Assembly (NCBI GenBank): GCA_034519525.1
Contig: JAXHOJ010000043.1
Span: 1 to 64,000, forward strand
Direction: 5' to 3'
Source: Gemmobacter sp034519525
Lineage (GTDB): Bacteria; Pseudomonadota; Alphaproteobacteria; Rhodobacterales; Rhodobacteraceae
Length of the DNA stretch: 64,000 nt
Shown: positions 26,922 to 37,511 of the stretch, piece after piece
Layout of the letters: each line of letters starts with the position of its first letter
Position numbering within the stretch: the first letter of the stretch is position 1
Notes under the pieces: generated by a model
Database searches by the model: none
What the model was told of the DNA's origin: nothing
The model's input: the letters and a program-made list of their open reading frames with translations, nothing else
Program-made: the position numbers and the translations under genes

Positions 26922-28082
26922 CTAGGATCCGATCAGTTCTTCCAGTGCCTTCGCCAGATCCCAATCGATCACCAGCTGGTTGATCAAGCGCTGCGAGATC
27001 AGCTCTCGGACAATTTCGGCGCGTTCGCGGCCGATGGCGATGACCACAACACCCGGCGTGTCATTCCGGGTGGCCTTTTCGGCCAACTGCGACAGCTGGG
27101 CCATCGTGATCCCGGTCCACATCGCGTTTATGGCGGACAGAAGCTCTGCATCGCTGCGGCTGAGCCCGGGCTTTGGGATCAGGATTCCCCCGATGTCGCC
27201 TGCAATAAGCGAGCGCAGCTCACTTTCAGTGATGTCTCCTGCGGAAAGCACTTCGTCAAGGGCGCCCCCCAGAGGGCGGCCCGAGGAGCCAACGCTGGTC
27301 AGGAACATGTCGATGCGGCAAACCAGTGCATCGTCCCCCACAAAAATCCGGCGATATGATGCGGCATCGTGAATGTACTCTCGAATGGCCTGGGTCTTGG
27401 CCGGGTCATAGCGGCGCGGGATGAATGCAGGAACCCCGCCGAGGAGGAGGCGATCTTCGGCCTCGCCTTCAACGTGGTTGTTCAGCCTGTCGGCCAGCAG
27501 AGTCGAGGAATAGTTCGGCGAGGCCAGCGTCACCAGCTCCGCCGTGACGGGGACGAAGCGCACGGCATAGTCGCGTTTCTGGCTGCGCCCGCCACTTTCA
27601 AGCCCGTCGACGATGGCGCCAATGGTTCTGCCCCATGTGACGCCGACAAGACTGGCCCGATGAAGCAGCTCTTTTATTCTCCCGGCAGATGATCGCCCCA
27701 GACGTCTGGACCGCAGATCGAAAGCGCCGGCCGTGGGCGAGTCGCTGCCACTGTCGAACACTCGGACCTCGGGCATCAGGCTGTCGGCCGCGGCGCAGAA
27801 ACGGCGCAGCCCTTCCACCAGTCCGCGCGGCTCCAGCAGTTGCTGCAAGTCGCGCAGGGTTTCCGGCGAAAGATCGGTGTCGCAAAACCGAAGCTCGGTT
27901 TCCAGCCATCCCATGTCTGCGGCATGCGACAGCAGGCGCGAGACATGCGACTGGGACACATTGCCCAGATGGCGCCGGATATCATCCTGAGACAAGCCGT
28001 GGCGCGCCCGCAGATAGGCGGCCTGCAGCGCCTGGGTGTCACGCGCATTCATTGTGCCTGATTGCTTGTGTCGCACGGCCAT
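26922..28082 (-). CDS. SorC/DeoR-type sugar-binding transcriptional regulator
   Basis: 386 residues from ATG 28082 (an ATG at 28052 is also possible). An N-terminal HTH (LRARHGLSQDDIRRHLGNVSQSHVSRLLSHA, residues about 28-58) is followed by a sugar-phosphate-binding domain with the SorC signature VGVTWGRTIGAIVDGL near residue 150 and the late GDIGGIL and SRSDAELLSAI motifs. It is divergent from the ABC-importer operon starting at 28227, so it should control uptake and phosphorolysis of the disaccharide, responding to a sugar phosphate. An inverted repeat in the shared upstream region may be its operator. Confidence 0.85.
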   Translation of the reverse strand: MAVRHKQSGTMNARDTQALQAAYLRARHGLSQDDIRRHLGNVSQSHVSRLLSHAADMGWLETELRFCDTDLSPETLRDLQQLLEPRGLVEGLRRFCAAADSLMPEVRVFDSGSDSPTAGAFDLRSRRLGRSSAGRIKELLHRASLVGVTWGRTIGAIVDGLESGGRSQKRDYAVRFVPVTAELVTLASPNYSSTLLADRLNNHVEGEAEDRLLLGGVPAFIPRRYDPAKTQAIREYIHDAASYRRIFVGDDALVCRIDMFLTSVGSSGRPLGGALDEVLSAGDITESELRSLIAGDIGGILIPKPGLSRSDAELLSAINAMWTGITMAQLSQLAEKATRNDTPGVVVIAIGRERAEIVRELISQRLINQLVIDWDLAKALEELIGS

Positions 28083-28109
28083 TCCCAAATGAACATTCCT
28101 GCATATTTA

Positions 28110-28133
28110 TGCCAAATTGTTATTCTTATGGCA
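28110..28133. promoter_or_regulatory. Candidate operator of the SorC-type regulator
   Basis: TGCCA and TGGCA lie 14 bases apart as an inverted repeat in an AT-rich stretch between the divergent regulator and importer genes. The AT-rich core contrasts with GC-rich surroundings. Position is right for control of both promoters; binding is inferred. Confidence 0.35.
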
Positions 28134-28226
28134 AGGTTGAATGGCGGCAGGTAATTTTCAGATCAGGAGGACGGTCCAGGCGCACTCAGGCCAGGACCGA
28201 GAGGTTTCTTCAGGGGAGGAAGAGGG

Positions 28227-29279
<1,053 letters not shown>

Positions 29280-29292
29280 ACCGGCCCATCCT

Positions 29293-29324
29293 GGCCCTGC
29301 CCCGGCCAAGATCCGGGCAGGGCC
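29293..29324 (+). terminator. Intercistronic hairpin after the binding-protein gene
   Basis: GGCCCTGCCC (29293-29302) pairs perfectly with GGGCAGGGCC (29315-29324) around a 12-base loop. No T run follows. Such hairpins commonly sit between a binding-protein gene and its ATPase gene, where they stabilise the upstream mRNA or reduce downstream expression. Confidence 0.55.
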
Positions 29325-29435
29325 CGGATGCCCCGCGCCCTGGTTGGCCGACGCGGCACACCCAAGAAATCCAGTCAGAAACCAACAGAGCACCGCCGGA
29401 TGCCCGGTGGCGCAAGATGGGAGACCGCTGTCGCG

Positions 29436-30989
29436 ATGTCGAATGAAATCGTTCTGAAGATGGTGGACATCACCAAGGAATTTCCCGGCGTGAAGGCGCT
29501 GAGTCACGTCAATTTCGAGGCGCGTGCCGGGGAACTTCTGGCGCTGATGGGCGAGAACGGCGCTGGGAAATCCACCCTGATGAAGGTGCTGTCGGGGGTC
29601 TGGCCCTATCCGACCTATACCGGCGACATTTATGTGAACGGTGAAAAGAAGACATTTTCCGGCACCCGGCAGGCCGAAGATGCGGGCATTGCCATCATCT
29701 ATCAGGAGTTGAACCTGATCCCCGAAATGACCGTGGCCGAGAATATCTTTCTCGACCGCCAGTTCACCGATGCCTTTGGCCGGATCGACTGGGTGCGTCT
29801 GAACCACGAAACCAAGCTTCTGCTGGATGAACTTGGCATCCGCGACTTCCTGCCCACCGACAAGGTATCCAGCATCACCGTCGGCAAGCAGCAAATGGTC
29901 GAGATCGCCAAGGCACTTTCGAAGAAGGCCCGTATTCTGGTGCTGGACGAGCCGACCTCGGCCCTGACCGAAAAGGAAGTGGCCGACCTGTTCCGCATCA
30001 TCCGCAAACTGAAGGCGGATGGTGTCTGCATGTGCTACATCTCGCACAAGATGGAGGAAATTCAGCAGGTTGCAGACCGGATCGTGGTGCTGCGCGACGG
30101 GCAGACCATCGGTGACGTGACCCCCATTGCCGAAATCACCCTGGACCAGATCATCAGCCGGATGGTCGGCCGCGACATCAAGGACATGTTTCCCAAGCGC
30201 GCGGCGCGGCGGGGGCGGGCGATCCTTGAGGTCAAGGGTATGGAGGTGGACCACCCGACCATCCCGGGCGAGAAGCGGGTCAAGAAATCGTCCTTTGTCG
30301 CCTATGAGGGTGAAATCCTGGGCATCTCTGGCCTTATGGGGGCCGGCCGCACCGAGCTGGTCGGCGGCATCTTCGGTGCCTATCCCGGCCTGGCACGCGG
30401 CGAGGTCTGGCTCGACGGCAAGAAGCTGACGATCCGAACGCCCCGCGACGCGATTGACGCAGGTATTGCGTTGCTGACCGAGGACCGCAAGGCGCTTGGG
30501 CTGTTCCTGAGCGAGCCGATCAGCTTCAACACCACGATCAGCTCTCTGGAGACGATCAGCAGCAAGATTGTCGGCGTGATCAACCACGCCCAGGAACAGG
30601 AGCTGGTGACAGGCTATGTCAAGCGGCTGGGGGTCAAGACCCCCAGCATCAACACGATCATTGGAACGCTTTCAGGCGGAAACCAGCAGAAGGTCATTCT
30701 TGGCAAGTGGCTGAATTCAAAGCCAAAGGTCTTCATTCTTGATGAGCCTACCCGCGGCATCGACATCGGTGCCAAGGTCGAAATCTACAAGCTGCTGCAC
30801 AGCCTGGTCGAACAGGGCGTCGCGGTCATCGTGATCTCCTCTGAACTGCCGGAAGTGCTGGGCGTCAGTGACCGGATTCTTGTGATGTCCGAGGGGGAAA
30901 TCGTTTCCGAGTTCAATCGCGACAGCGCGACCAAGGAAGCGATCATGGAATACGCGACGGGAAGCGTGAAGGGAGGAAACAGCAAATGA
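29436..30989 (+). CDS. Sugar ABC transporter ATP-binding protein, XylG-like (two NBDs)
   Basis: 517 residues from the ATG at 29436; the length matches double-ATPase sugar importers. Domain 1 has Walker A GENGAGKST (residues 39-47), SVGKQQMVEIAKAL-type signature (TVGKQQMVEIAKAL), and Walker B ILVLDEPTSALT. Domain 2 has a divergent Walker A region (GLMGAGRTELV) and LSGGNQQKVILGKWL with FILDEPTRGIDIG. The WPYPTYTGDIYVNG stretch after the first Walker A is a feature of the xylose-type branch. It powers the permease encoded next, with a four-base overlap. Confidence 0.92.
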   Translation: MSNEIVLKMVDITKEFPGVKALSHVNFEARAGELLALMGENGAGKSTLMKVLSGVWPYPTYTGDIYVNGEKKTFSGTRQAEDAGIAIIYQELNLIPEMTVAENIFLDRQFTDAFGRIDWVRLNHETKLLLDELGIRDFLPTDKVSSITVGKQQMVEIAKALSKKARILVLDEPTSALTEKEVADLFRIIRKLKADGVCMCYISHKMEEIQQVADRIVVLRDGQTIGDVTPIAEITLDQIISRMVGRDIKDMFPKRAARRGRAILEVKGMEVDHPTIPGEKRVKKSSFVAYEGEILGISGLMGAGRTELVGGIFGAYPGLARGEVWLDGKKLTIRTPRDAIDAGIALLTEDRKALGLFLSEPISFNTTISSLETISSKIVGVINHAQEQELVTGYVKRLGVKTPSINTIIGTLSGGNQQKVILGKWLNSKPKVFILDEPTRGIDIGAKVEIYKLLHSLVEQGVAVIVISSELPEVLGVSDRILVMSEGEIVSEFNRDSATKEAIMEYATGSVKGGNSK

Positions 30990-32107
30990 ACAGCAACGCC
31001 GCTGTCGGGTTCATCAAGAAGAATGCCACACTTATAGCCTTGATCGTCTTGGCGCTGGGTATGGGGTTTGCGGACGATTCATTTTTTACGGCCCGCAACC
31101 TGAGCAACCTGGCGAGGCAGGTCACGATCATCGGCATCATCGCTGTCGGAATGACAATGGTGATCCTGATTTCGGGGATTGATCTTTCGGTCGGCAGCGT
31201 CGCGGGACTGGCCGCCGTGGTCGTGACCATCCTCATGCAGAACGATCTGAATGTCTGGATCTCGATCATCGTTACCCTGGGGGTCGTTGGTGTGCTGATC
31301 GGGGGCTGGAACGGTTTCTGGATCGCGCATTACAGGATTCCCCCCTTCATCATCACACTGGGGATGCTGACCATTGCGCGGGGTCTGGCGCTTACGATCT
31401 CGGATGGCAGCGCCGTACCCGTCACCGATCTGACGTTCCCGCTGATCGGGGGGGCCTATATCCCGCCGGTGGCCTCGACAGTGATTATCCTGGCAGTCTT
31501 CGGCCTGATCATGTTTTCCACCATCCGTAGCGCGATAAGGTCAAGGGCGATCGGCGCGCCCGTGGACAAGGTGCAAACCGTGTCGAACCTGCTGATCGCC
31601 GGCGCCGGGGTCGCGCTCGCCCTCTATGTGTTTGGCAGCTACAACGGCATTCCGATCCCGGTCGCGATCTTCGCAGTGATCGCCGGGCTGGGTATCTATG
31701 TGCTGGGCCAGACCCGGTTTGGCCGCCGCCTCTACGCCTTGGGTGGAAACGAGGATGCGGCACGTCTGTCAGGCATCGATGTCTACCGGACCAAGCTGGT
31801 CGTCTACATCGCCGTATCGGTCCTGTCGGCGCTGGCAGGCATCCTGCTGGCCTCCCGCCTCAACGGGGCCTCGCCGAACCTTGGCACCATGTTCGAACTT
31901 GACGCCATCGCGGCGGTGGTCATCGGCGGCACCAGCCTTGCAGGCGGTTCGGGAACCATCGGTGGAACGGTGATCGGCGCCCTGATCATTGGTGTGCTGA
32001 ACAACGGGATGAGTCTGCTGGGGGTTTCTGCCTTTTACCAGCTGATCATCAAGGGGTTCATCATCATCCTCGCAGTATGGTTCGACGTCTTGCAAAAGCG
32101 CAAGTGA
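30986..32107 (+). CDS. Sugar ABC transporter permease, XylH-like
   Basis: 373 residues with about ten membrane helices. It has the features of the ribose/xylose permease family: GMTMVILISGIDLSVGSVAGL near residue 60, FIITLGMLTIARGLAL, FGRRLYALGGNEDAARLSGI and AIAAVVIGGTSLAGGSGTIGG. It forms the channel of the importer with the proteins encoded at 28227 and 29436. Confidence 0.92.
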   Translation: MNSNAAVGFIKKNATLIALIVLALGMGFADDSFFTARNLSNLARQVTIIGIIAVGMTMVILISGIDLSVGSVAGLAAVVVTILMQNDLNVWISIIVTLGVVGVLIGGWNGFWIAHYRIPPFIITLGMLTIARGLALTISDGSAVPVTDLTFPLIGGAYIPPVASTVIILAVFGLIMFSTIRSAIRSRAIGAPVDKVQTVSNLLIAGAGVALALYVFGSYNGIPIPVAIFAVIAGLGIYVLGQTRFGRRLYALGGNEDAARLSGIDVYRTKLVVYIAVSVLSALAGILLASRLNGASPNLGTMFELDAIAAVVIGGTSLAGGSGTIGGTVIGALIIGVLNNGMSLLGVSAFYQLIIKGFIIILAVWFDVLQKRK

Positions 32108-32187
32108 GCGAACCGCGCCTGCTGCGGGCCCACTCCCTGTTCGCAGCAGGCCCTCAACCGATGCCATCAAACCTCTGGAGGACGGAA

Positions 32188-32406
32188 ATGCGCCAATCGG
32201 CAGTCCGGCATATGGGCGGGGTGGCGTGTTCGATGCTGGCGCGGGCGGCGCAGGTCGAAGAGACGCTGGCCGCCGGGGCCGATGTGCCTGTTCTGCACCC
32301 TGTGAATACGGGAACGGCCGCTGCACGCGGTGACTGGGCCACCATGAATGCCACGCTTGTTGCTTCGGGCGGCTATCGCGCCGAACGGGTTCCCCCGGCA
32401 GAATAG
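32188..32406 (+). pseudogene. Short remnant resembling a sugar-binding protein
   Basis: 72 codons from an ATG with an excellent Shine-Dalgarno (GGAGGA, 7 bases upstream). The middle, VEETLAAGADVPVLHPVNTGTAAA, mirrors FENMISKGAQVIVLQPVNTGTAGS of the importer's binding protein at 28227, but the rest of the family is missing and the N-terminus has no clean signal peptide. It is probably a decayed duplicate of a binding-protein gene, although the intact translation signal means a small protein may still be made. Confidence 0.5.
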
Positions 32407-32458
32407 CCCGGGCGACCGACGGATGATTGCATATCTTCTTTGATCAGGACGGCAGAGA

Positions 32459-33442
32459 ATGACGCAGAAAATGAAGATTGCCGTGCTGGGTCCGATCCCG
32501 CGGGATCGTATCGAGACTCACAACGGCGAGACCCTCGAGAAATACGGTTGCACCCTTTATACCGTGGCCGCCCTTTCCGCACTTCTGGGTGATGCGGGAA
32601 CCGTTCATCCGGTCAGTCACATCCGCAAGCGCGACGAGGCGCCGATCCGCGAAATCCTTGCGCCCTTCGCAAACGTGGACGTGTCAGGGATCACATCCGC
32701 GCTGGACCAGGGCGACATCGTCCAATTGACCTATGTGGACCAGAACAAGCGCATTGAACGGCAGACCGGGTTCATGGACCCGATCCTGCCGGAAGATATG
32801 GATGCCGTTCTGGATGCCGATGCCTTTGTCTGCGTGCCGATCACCGACTATCAGGTGAGCCGAGCGACGCTGAAACACATCAAGGAAAACAGCCGTGGTG
32901 TGACGATCCTTGACGCGCATGGCCCGACAAGCTGCCTGACGCGCAACGGCGAACGCCATCACCGGTTCTGGGCAGACCGGGACAGCTGGCTCCCCTATGT
33001 CGACATTCTCAAGATGAATCTGGAAGAGGCAGCCTGCAGCTGGTTCCATGCGGAATACTCTGCAGAAGAGCTGCAGATTGTCGCCCAGCTTGCGATGGAC
33101 GAACTGCCCAGATTTGCCCGCCATTGCCTTGACAGGGGCGTGAAGGCCCTGTGCGTCACCCTGGATCAGCATGGCTGCGTCGTCTATTTCTGCGACGATG
33201 CGGGTGTCATGCGTGAGCATGTGGTCAAGCGGGTGCCCGTCGAAAAGGTAGTGGACACGACCGGATGCGGCGATTCCTTCGCGGGCGGTCTGGCCTTCGG
33301 CTATCTGCGCCATCGTGATTTCGTGAAGGCCTGCCAGTATGGCAATGCCGTCGGCGCGCAGCGTTGTGTCAGCTCGCAGATCGCCGTCTACAAACCCCTC
33401 GACGAGACTGACCGCCAGATCGCCGAGACTTACGGTCCCTGA
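32459..33442 (+). CDS. PfkB-family carbohydrate kinase
   Basis: 327 residues. The C-terminal PfkB signature DTTGCGDSFAGGLAFGYL, near residue 265, contains the catalytic Asp in GCGD and the anion hole. The N-terminus (MKIAVLGPIPRDRIETHNGE) fits the first strand but lacks the usual GG motif that binds sugar in ribokinases, here replaced by TVAALSALLG. Substrate is uncertain. Lying between the sugar importer and GH65 phosphorylase genes, it probably phosphorylates the second sugar released by phosphorolysis. Confidence 0.85.
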   Translation: MTQKMKIAVLGPIPRDRIETHNGETLEKYGCTLYTVAALSALLGDAGTVHPVSHIRKRDEAPIREILAPFANVDVSGITSALDQGDIVQLTYVDQNKRIERQTGFMDPILPEDMDAVLDADAFVCVPITDYQVSRATLKHIKENSRGVTILDAHGPTSCLTRNGERHHRFWADRDSWLPYVDILKMNLEEAACSWFHAEYSAEELQIVAQLAMDELPRFARHCLDRGVKALCVTLDQHGCVVYFCDDAGVMREHVVKRVPVEKVVDTTGCGDSFAGGLAFGYLRHRDFVKACQYGNAVGAQRCVSSQIAVYKPLDETDRQIAETYGP

Positions 33443-33493
33443 GACCGGACCATCCCCCCAAGACCGCAGATATCTTCTCCCTTACGGAGCCCC

Positions 33494-35848
33494 ATGATGC
33501 ACAGCCTCTTGAACGATACGGACTGGCGGATTGAAGAGTCCGGTTTTGACATCAGCACAGCAAATGTCCTTGAGACATTGCTGACAGTCGGAAACGGCTA
33601 TCTGGGCACGCGTGGCACGCTGGAGGAGGGCTTCAAGGGGGAACGTTCCGGCACCTATCTGAACGGCGTGTTCGACGGGCATGATTCACCCGTCATCGAC
33701 CAGGTGAATGCACCGGACTGGCTGTCGGTGGTTGTCCATGCGAATGGGGTGCGGCTGGATGTGCAGACGTGCCAGATCCTGTCTCATCGCCGCGCCCTGG
33801 ACATGCGACAAGGCGTGCTGTGGCGCGAAACGCTGTTCGCGGATGCGCAGGGCCGGCAAACCAGGATCGAGACCCTGCGCTTTGCAAGCTATGCCGAACA
33901 GCGGCTTTGTGTCCTGCGGGTAAGTGTGACGGCGCTGAACTACGCAGGCGACATAACAGTTGAAAGCGCCATCGACGGGCGCCGTTTCAACCTTGACCGG
34001 TTTCCTGTCTATCTGGACCCGCCGCAGTTTGCGCCCGAAGTCAAATGGGAGAAATGGGCAAAATCGCTCCATCTCCGGCAGGTCGCGGCGACCACGGCTC
34101 CGGAGAGCCTGTACCTTGAAATGCAGACGATCGGCACCGGCATTCGGCTTGGCTATGCTGCCACGACCCTGCCCTCGGTCGAACCTCTCCGCAACATCGA
34201 CCTTCGAAGCCATGAGCGCGTGGCGGAAAGGATGGAATTTGCCCTGGCGCAGGGGGCAAGCGTGGTTGCCGACAAGTTCGTCGCCATCTGCACCTCGCGC
34301 GACATGCCCGCGGAAGAGGTCGAGGACCAGTGTCACACAATTCTGGCCCGGCACACGGCGATGGGATTTGAAGCCGCGCTGGCGGCGAACCGCGAAGTCT
34401 GGCTGGAAAAATGGGCGGACTGTGATGTTGTCGTCAGCGGCGATGCCGCGGCGACCCAGGCCGCACGGTTCAGCATCTATCACCTGCTGATTGCCGCCAA
34501 TGGCAATGATCCAAAGGCCAATATCGGGGCAAAGTCGCTGTCGGGCGAAGGCTATCGTGGGCATGTCTTCTGGGACACCGAGATATTCATGCTGCCGTTC
34601 TACATCTACACCCAGCCAGATGTGGCAAAGGCACTGCTGCTCTATCGCTACAACACCCTGCCCGGGGCACGGCGGAACGCATCGGCAAACGGCTTTCGCG
34701 GGGCCCAATACGCCTGGGAGTCGGCGGATACCGGGCTGGAAACCACCCCGAAATGGACACCGGACGGCAAGCATCGCATTTGGACGGGCGAAGAGGAGAT
34801 CCACGTATCGGCCGATGTGGCCTATGGGGTGTTGACCTATGTCGCCGCCACTGCGGACATTGAATTCATGGATGATTTCGGCGCCGAAATTCTTTTCGAG
34901 ACCAGCCGCTTCTGGGTCTCGCGCCTGAAACATGATCCAGCACGCAACTGCTTTGTGCTGACACAGGTGATCGGGCCGGACGAGTTCCACGAGCATGTGG
35001 ACAACAACGCCTTCACCAACCGGATGGCACAATGGCATCTGGTCCAGGCCGCCCGCATCTACGATGAGATGGCGGCGCACAACCCTGCTGCCTTGGCGCG
35101 GATCACAGCCCGGATCGGGTTGGACGCCACGGAACCACGGCACTGGGCTTCGGTCGCGAACGAGATCTTCATCCCCTTCGATGCGGATCGCGGGCTGGTC
35201 GAACAGTTCGAGAACTACTTCACCCTGACCGATGTTCCGGTGACCGAGTGGGATGCCAATGACATGCCCTGCTATCCGCCGGGGTATGACCATTTCAACC
35301 TGAACGGCACGCAACTGCTGAAACAGCCAGATGTGATCATGCTGACTTACATCCTGCCTGATGAATTCAGCAAGGCCGCCAAACGTGCCAATTATACCTA
35401 TTACGAGCCACGGACACTCCATAAATCCTCGCTCAGCCCGGCGATCCATTCGATCATGGGGATCGAGGTCGGCGACACCACCCGCGCGCTGCAGTACTTC
35501 AGGCGTTCCGCCCTGGCCGACCTGTCCAACAACCAGGGCAACACCCAAGACGGCATGCATATCGCATCAGCCGCAGGGACATGGCAGGCGCTGGTCTTCG
35601 GCTTTGGCGGGTTCCGGCTGAAACACGGGCAGATGTCCTTCAATCCATGGCTGCCACCTGACTGGTCAGAACTGCGCTTTGGGCTGCGCTGGCGTGGCAA
35701 CCGGCTGTCGGTGCGGATCAGCCATGCTGAAATGTCCTTCGTGCTGTCGGGCCCGTCAGGAACCCAGGAAACGGTACGGGTTGGTGAGCGAACGGTTGTT
35801 CTGAACGCGGGTCGGCCGTCGTCCGCCGCATTGAGGATGGAGAGCTAA
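33494..35848 (+). CDS. GH65 disaccharide phosphorylase (kojibiose/trehalose/maltose phosphorylase type)
   Basis: 784 residues, the family's normal length; ATG at 33494 or the next codon at 33497, with GGAG upstream. The N-terminal beta-sandwich (NGYLGTRGTLEEGF) leads to the (alpha/alpha)6 catalytic domain. Landmarks are GHVFWDTEIFMLPFYIY, near residue 360, and QVIGPDEFHEHVDNNAFTNRMAQW, near residue 490, whose Glu in GPDE (about 497) is the general acid. Family members cleave alpha-glucosyl disaccharides with phosphate, inverting to beta-glucose 1-phosphate. The beta-phosphoglucomutase gene two bases downstream matches that product. The exact linkage cannot be told from sequence. Confidence 0.92.
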   Translation: MMHSLLNDTDWRIEESGFDISTANVLETLLTVGNGYLGTRGTLEEGFKGERSGTYLNGVFDGHDSPVIDQVNAPDWLSVVVHANGVRLDVQTCQILSHRRALDMRQGVLWRETLFADAQGRQTRIETLRFASYAEQRLCVLRVSVTALNYAGDITVESAIDGRRFNLDRFPVYLDPPQFAPEVKWEKWAKSLHLRQVAATTAPESLYLEMQTIGTGIRLGYAATTLPSVEPLRNIDLRSHERVAERMEFALAQGASVVADKFVAICTSRDMPAEEVEDQCHTILARHTAMGFEAALAANREVWLEKWADCDVVVSGDAAATQAARFSIYHLLIAANGNDPKANIGAKSLSGEGYRGHVFWDTEIFMLPFYIYTQPDVAKALLLYRYNTLPGARRNASANGFRGAQYAWESADTGLETTPKWTPDGKHRIWTGEEEIHVSADVAYGVLTYVAATADIEFMDDFGAEILFETSRFWVSRLKHDPARNCFVLTQVIGPDEFHEHVDNNAFTNRMAQWHLVQAARIYDEMAAHNPAALARITARIGLDATEPRHWASVANEIFIPFDADRGLVEQFENYFTLTDVPVTEWDANDMPCYPPGYDHFNLNGTQLLKQPDVIMLTYILPDEFSKAAKRANYTYYEPRTLHKSSLSPAIHSIMGIEVGDTTRALQYFRRSALADLSNNQGNTQDGMHIASAAGTWQALVFGFGGFRLKHGQMSFNPWLPPDWSELRFGLRWRGNRLSVRISHAEMSFVLSGPSGTQETVRVGERTVVLNAGRPSSAALRMES

Positions 35849-35849
35849 C

Positions 35850-36512
35850 ATGTCGGCGTTGAAAGGCCTTATTTTTGACCTGGACGGCGTGATTGCCGAT
35901 ACGGTTCCCGCTCACTTTGCGGCATGGGCGCGGATGTTTGCAGAAGAAGGCTTTGCCTTTGATCAGGAGATCTATCACGAAAAGGTCGACGGTCGCCGTC
36001 GCCTGGATGGGGCAGGCGCCGTGATGCAAGGCGCTGAACCGGCCCGCGTTGCCGCCGCCGCCCTGCGCAAGGATGCCTATTTCCTTGAACAGATCGAGGC
36101 AGGCAGGTTCAGCATCTTTGACGACGCCCGCAGGTTCATATCAGTCTGCCATGCGGCAGGTATCAACATGGCGACGGCCTCCAGCAGCCGGAATGCGCGT
36201 TACATTCTGGAGAAGGCGGGAATTGCTCACTTCTTTCTCTCCATCGTGGGTGGCGATGACATCCAGAACGGCAAGCCGCATCCAGAGATATTCCTGACTG
36301 CGGCAGGGCGCATGGGCTTGAACCTGTCCAGCTGCATCGTTTTTGAAGATGCCGTATCGGGAATTGCTGCCGCGAAATCTGGTGGATTCGCCTGCGTTGG
36401 AATTGATCGCTGCAATCAGGCTGCAAGATTGCGAGGGGCCGATCTGATCCTCAAAGACTTTTCTGATCTTTGTCTGGACGATTTGCAGATGCTCCTGAAG
36501 CCGAACGCCTGA
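35850..36512 (+). CDS. pgmB: Beta-phosphoglucomutase (HAD superfamily)
   Basis: 220 residues, one base after the GH65 stop. HAD motifs: FDLDGVIADT with nucleophile Asp10 and acid/base Asp12; ATASSS, near 110; Lys in NGKPHPEIF, near 145; and FEDAVSGI for metal binding. The cap contains the DGRRRLDG-type loop. It converts beta-glucose 1-phosphate from the GH65 enzyme to glucose 6-phosphate. The pairing of these two genes is conserved in many bacteria. Confidence 0.9.
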   Translation: MSALKGLIFDLDGVIADTVPAHFAAWARMFAEEGFAFDQEIYHEKVDGRRRLDGAGAVMQGAEPARVAAAALRKDAYFLEQIEAGRFSIFDDARRFISVCHAAGINMATASSSRNARYILEKAGIAHFFLSIVGGDDIQNGKPHPEIFLTAAGRMGLNLSSCIVFEDAVSGIAAAKSGGFACVGIDRCNQAARLRGADLILKDFSDLCLDDLQMLLKPNA

Positions 36513-36737
36513 CCTTGGCCCTTTCAAAACCTCCGTTTCAGGTTTCGTCCATTCGGCCCCTTCCGCGCCATTTGCGCCACGCGTGAACAGGGCGCAGCAG
36601 TAGACGTCCCGCAGCCGTCTTCAGTGCGGGGACGGCTGAATATCGCCTTTGCCCATGTCGGGCACCTGATCCTGCAAGCCCGGAGCCGCTCGGTTATGAT
36701 CTGCCGCGCCTTTGCGACACCGCGTTTTTCAGGCGTG

Positions 36738-37277
36738 TCACCGGCTTTGGGTCGCCTGCCATTCCCGCCGCAGGATCGCATACTGCAGGGTGTTTTCGTA
36801 AACCGGCCTGTCGGCATCGTCATTCCTGAACGAGATATATTCGACAAAAAGCCCCTCTTGCCGCATCCCCAGCCGCTGGCAAAGCCTTTGCGAAGGCAGG
36901 TTGTGATCCTCGACATAGGCATAGATGCGGCGCGTCTGGAGATCGTCGAACAGATGCGCGAAGAGCGCCCGCGCCGCCTCAAGTGCATAGCCCTTGCCGA
37001 AGAACGCCGGATTGAAATTCCACCCGACAGAGACCGTATCCTCTTCGGGATGCGCGAAAAGATCACCGATCAGCTGGTCGGTCTCCTTCAGGCAGACGGC
37101 GATTTCTGCGTCAGCCGTGCTGCGCCTTGTGGCATCGGCCAGGGCTGCATCCATGTCCGCCAGGGCACATGATAGAAAGCAGCTGGCCACGGGCGACTCG
37201 AGGTAAGCGAAAAGGGCTTCCGCGTCGCTCTTGCGGAAGTTCCGCAGAACCAGTCGTTCTGTTTCAATCTGGTGCAT
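36738..37277 (-). CDS. GNAT N-acetyltransferase (RimJ/RimL-like)
   Basis: 179 residues beginning MHQIETERLVLRNFRKSDAEALFAYL, the typical opening of this family. The acetyl-CoA-binding stretch FFGKGYALEAARALFAHLFD and the closing NLPSQRLCQRLGMRQEGLF are both present. It is monocistronic between two operons; the target is unknown (antibiotic, protein N-terminus or small amine). Confidence 0.85.
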   Translation of the reverse strand: MHQIETERLVLRNFRKSDAEALFAYLESPVASCFLSCALADMDAALADATRRSTADAEIAVCLKETDQLIGDLFAHPEEDTVSVGWNFNPAFFGKGYALEAARALFAHLFDDLQTRRIYAYVEDHNLPSQRLCQRLGMRQEGLFVEYISFRNDDADRPVYENTLQYAILRREWQATQSR

Positions 37278-37464
37278 GTCTGGGGGGTTTCTGGCCGGTT
37301 CAGGGTTTGCAGAGGCCTATGTGGGCATTCGATGGCTGCAGGAGTAGAGCCTTCGGAGCCGCAAATCGCTTTGCACTTTTGGTTGTGAGCAAACGTTGCG
37401 CCGCCCCCACAGATGGGGGGGATTGCAGGCGCGGTTGCGCAAGACACAGAACCAGCAGGACAAA

Positions 37465-37491
37465 GACGCCCGGCACAAGACATCGGGCGCC
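37465..37491 (-). terminator. Terminator-like hairpin after the peptide-type ABC operon
   Basis: In the minus direction GGCGCCCG pairs with CGGGCGTC (one G-U) over an 11-base loop, followed by TTTG. It begins 20 bases after the stop codon at 37512, in the right place to end the long leftward operon. The T run is short, so strength is uncertain. Confidence 0.5.
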
Positions 37492-37511
37492 TTCGGTTCT
37501 TTTGGACGTGC

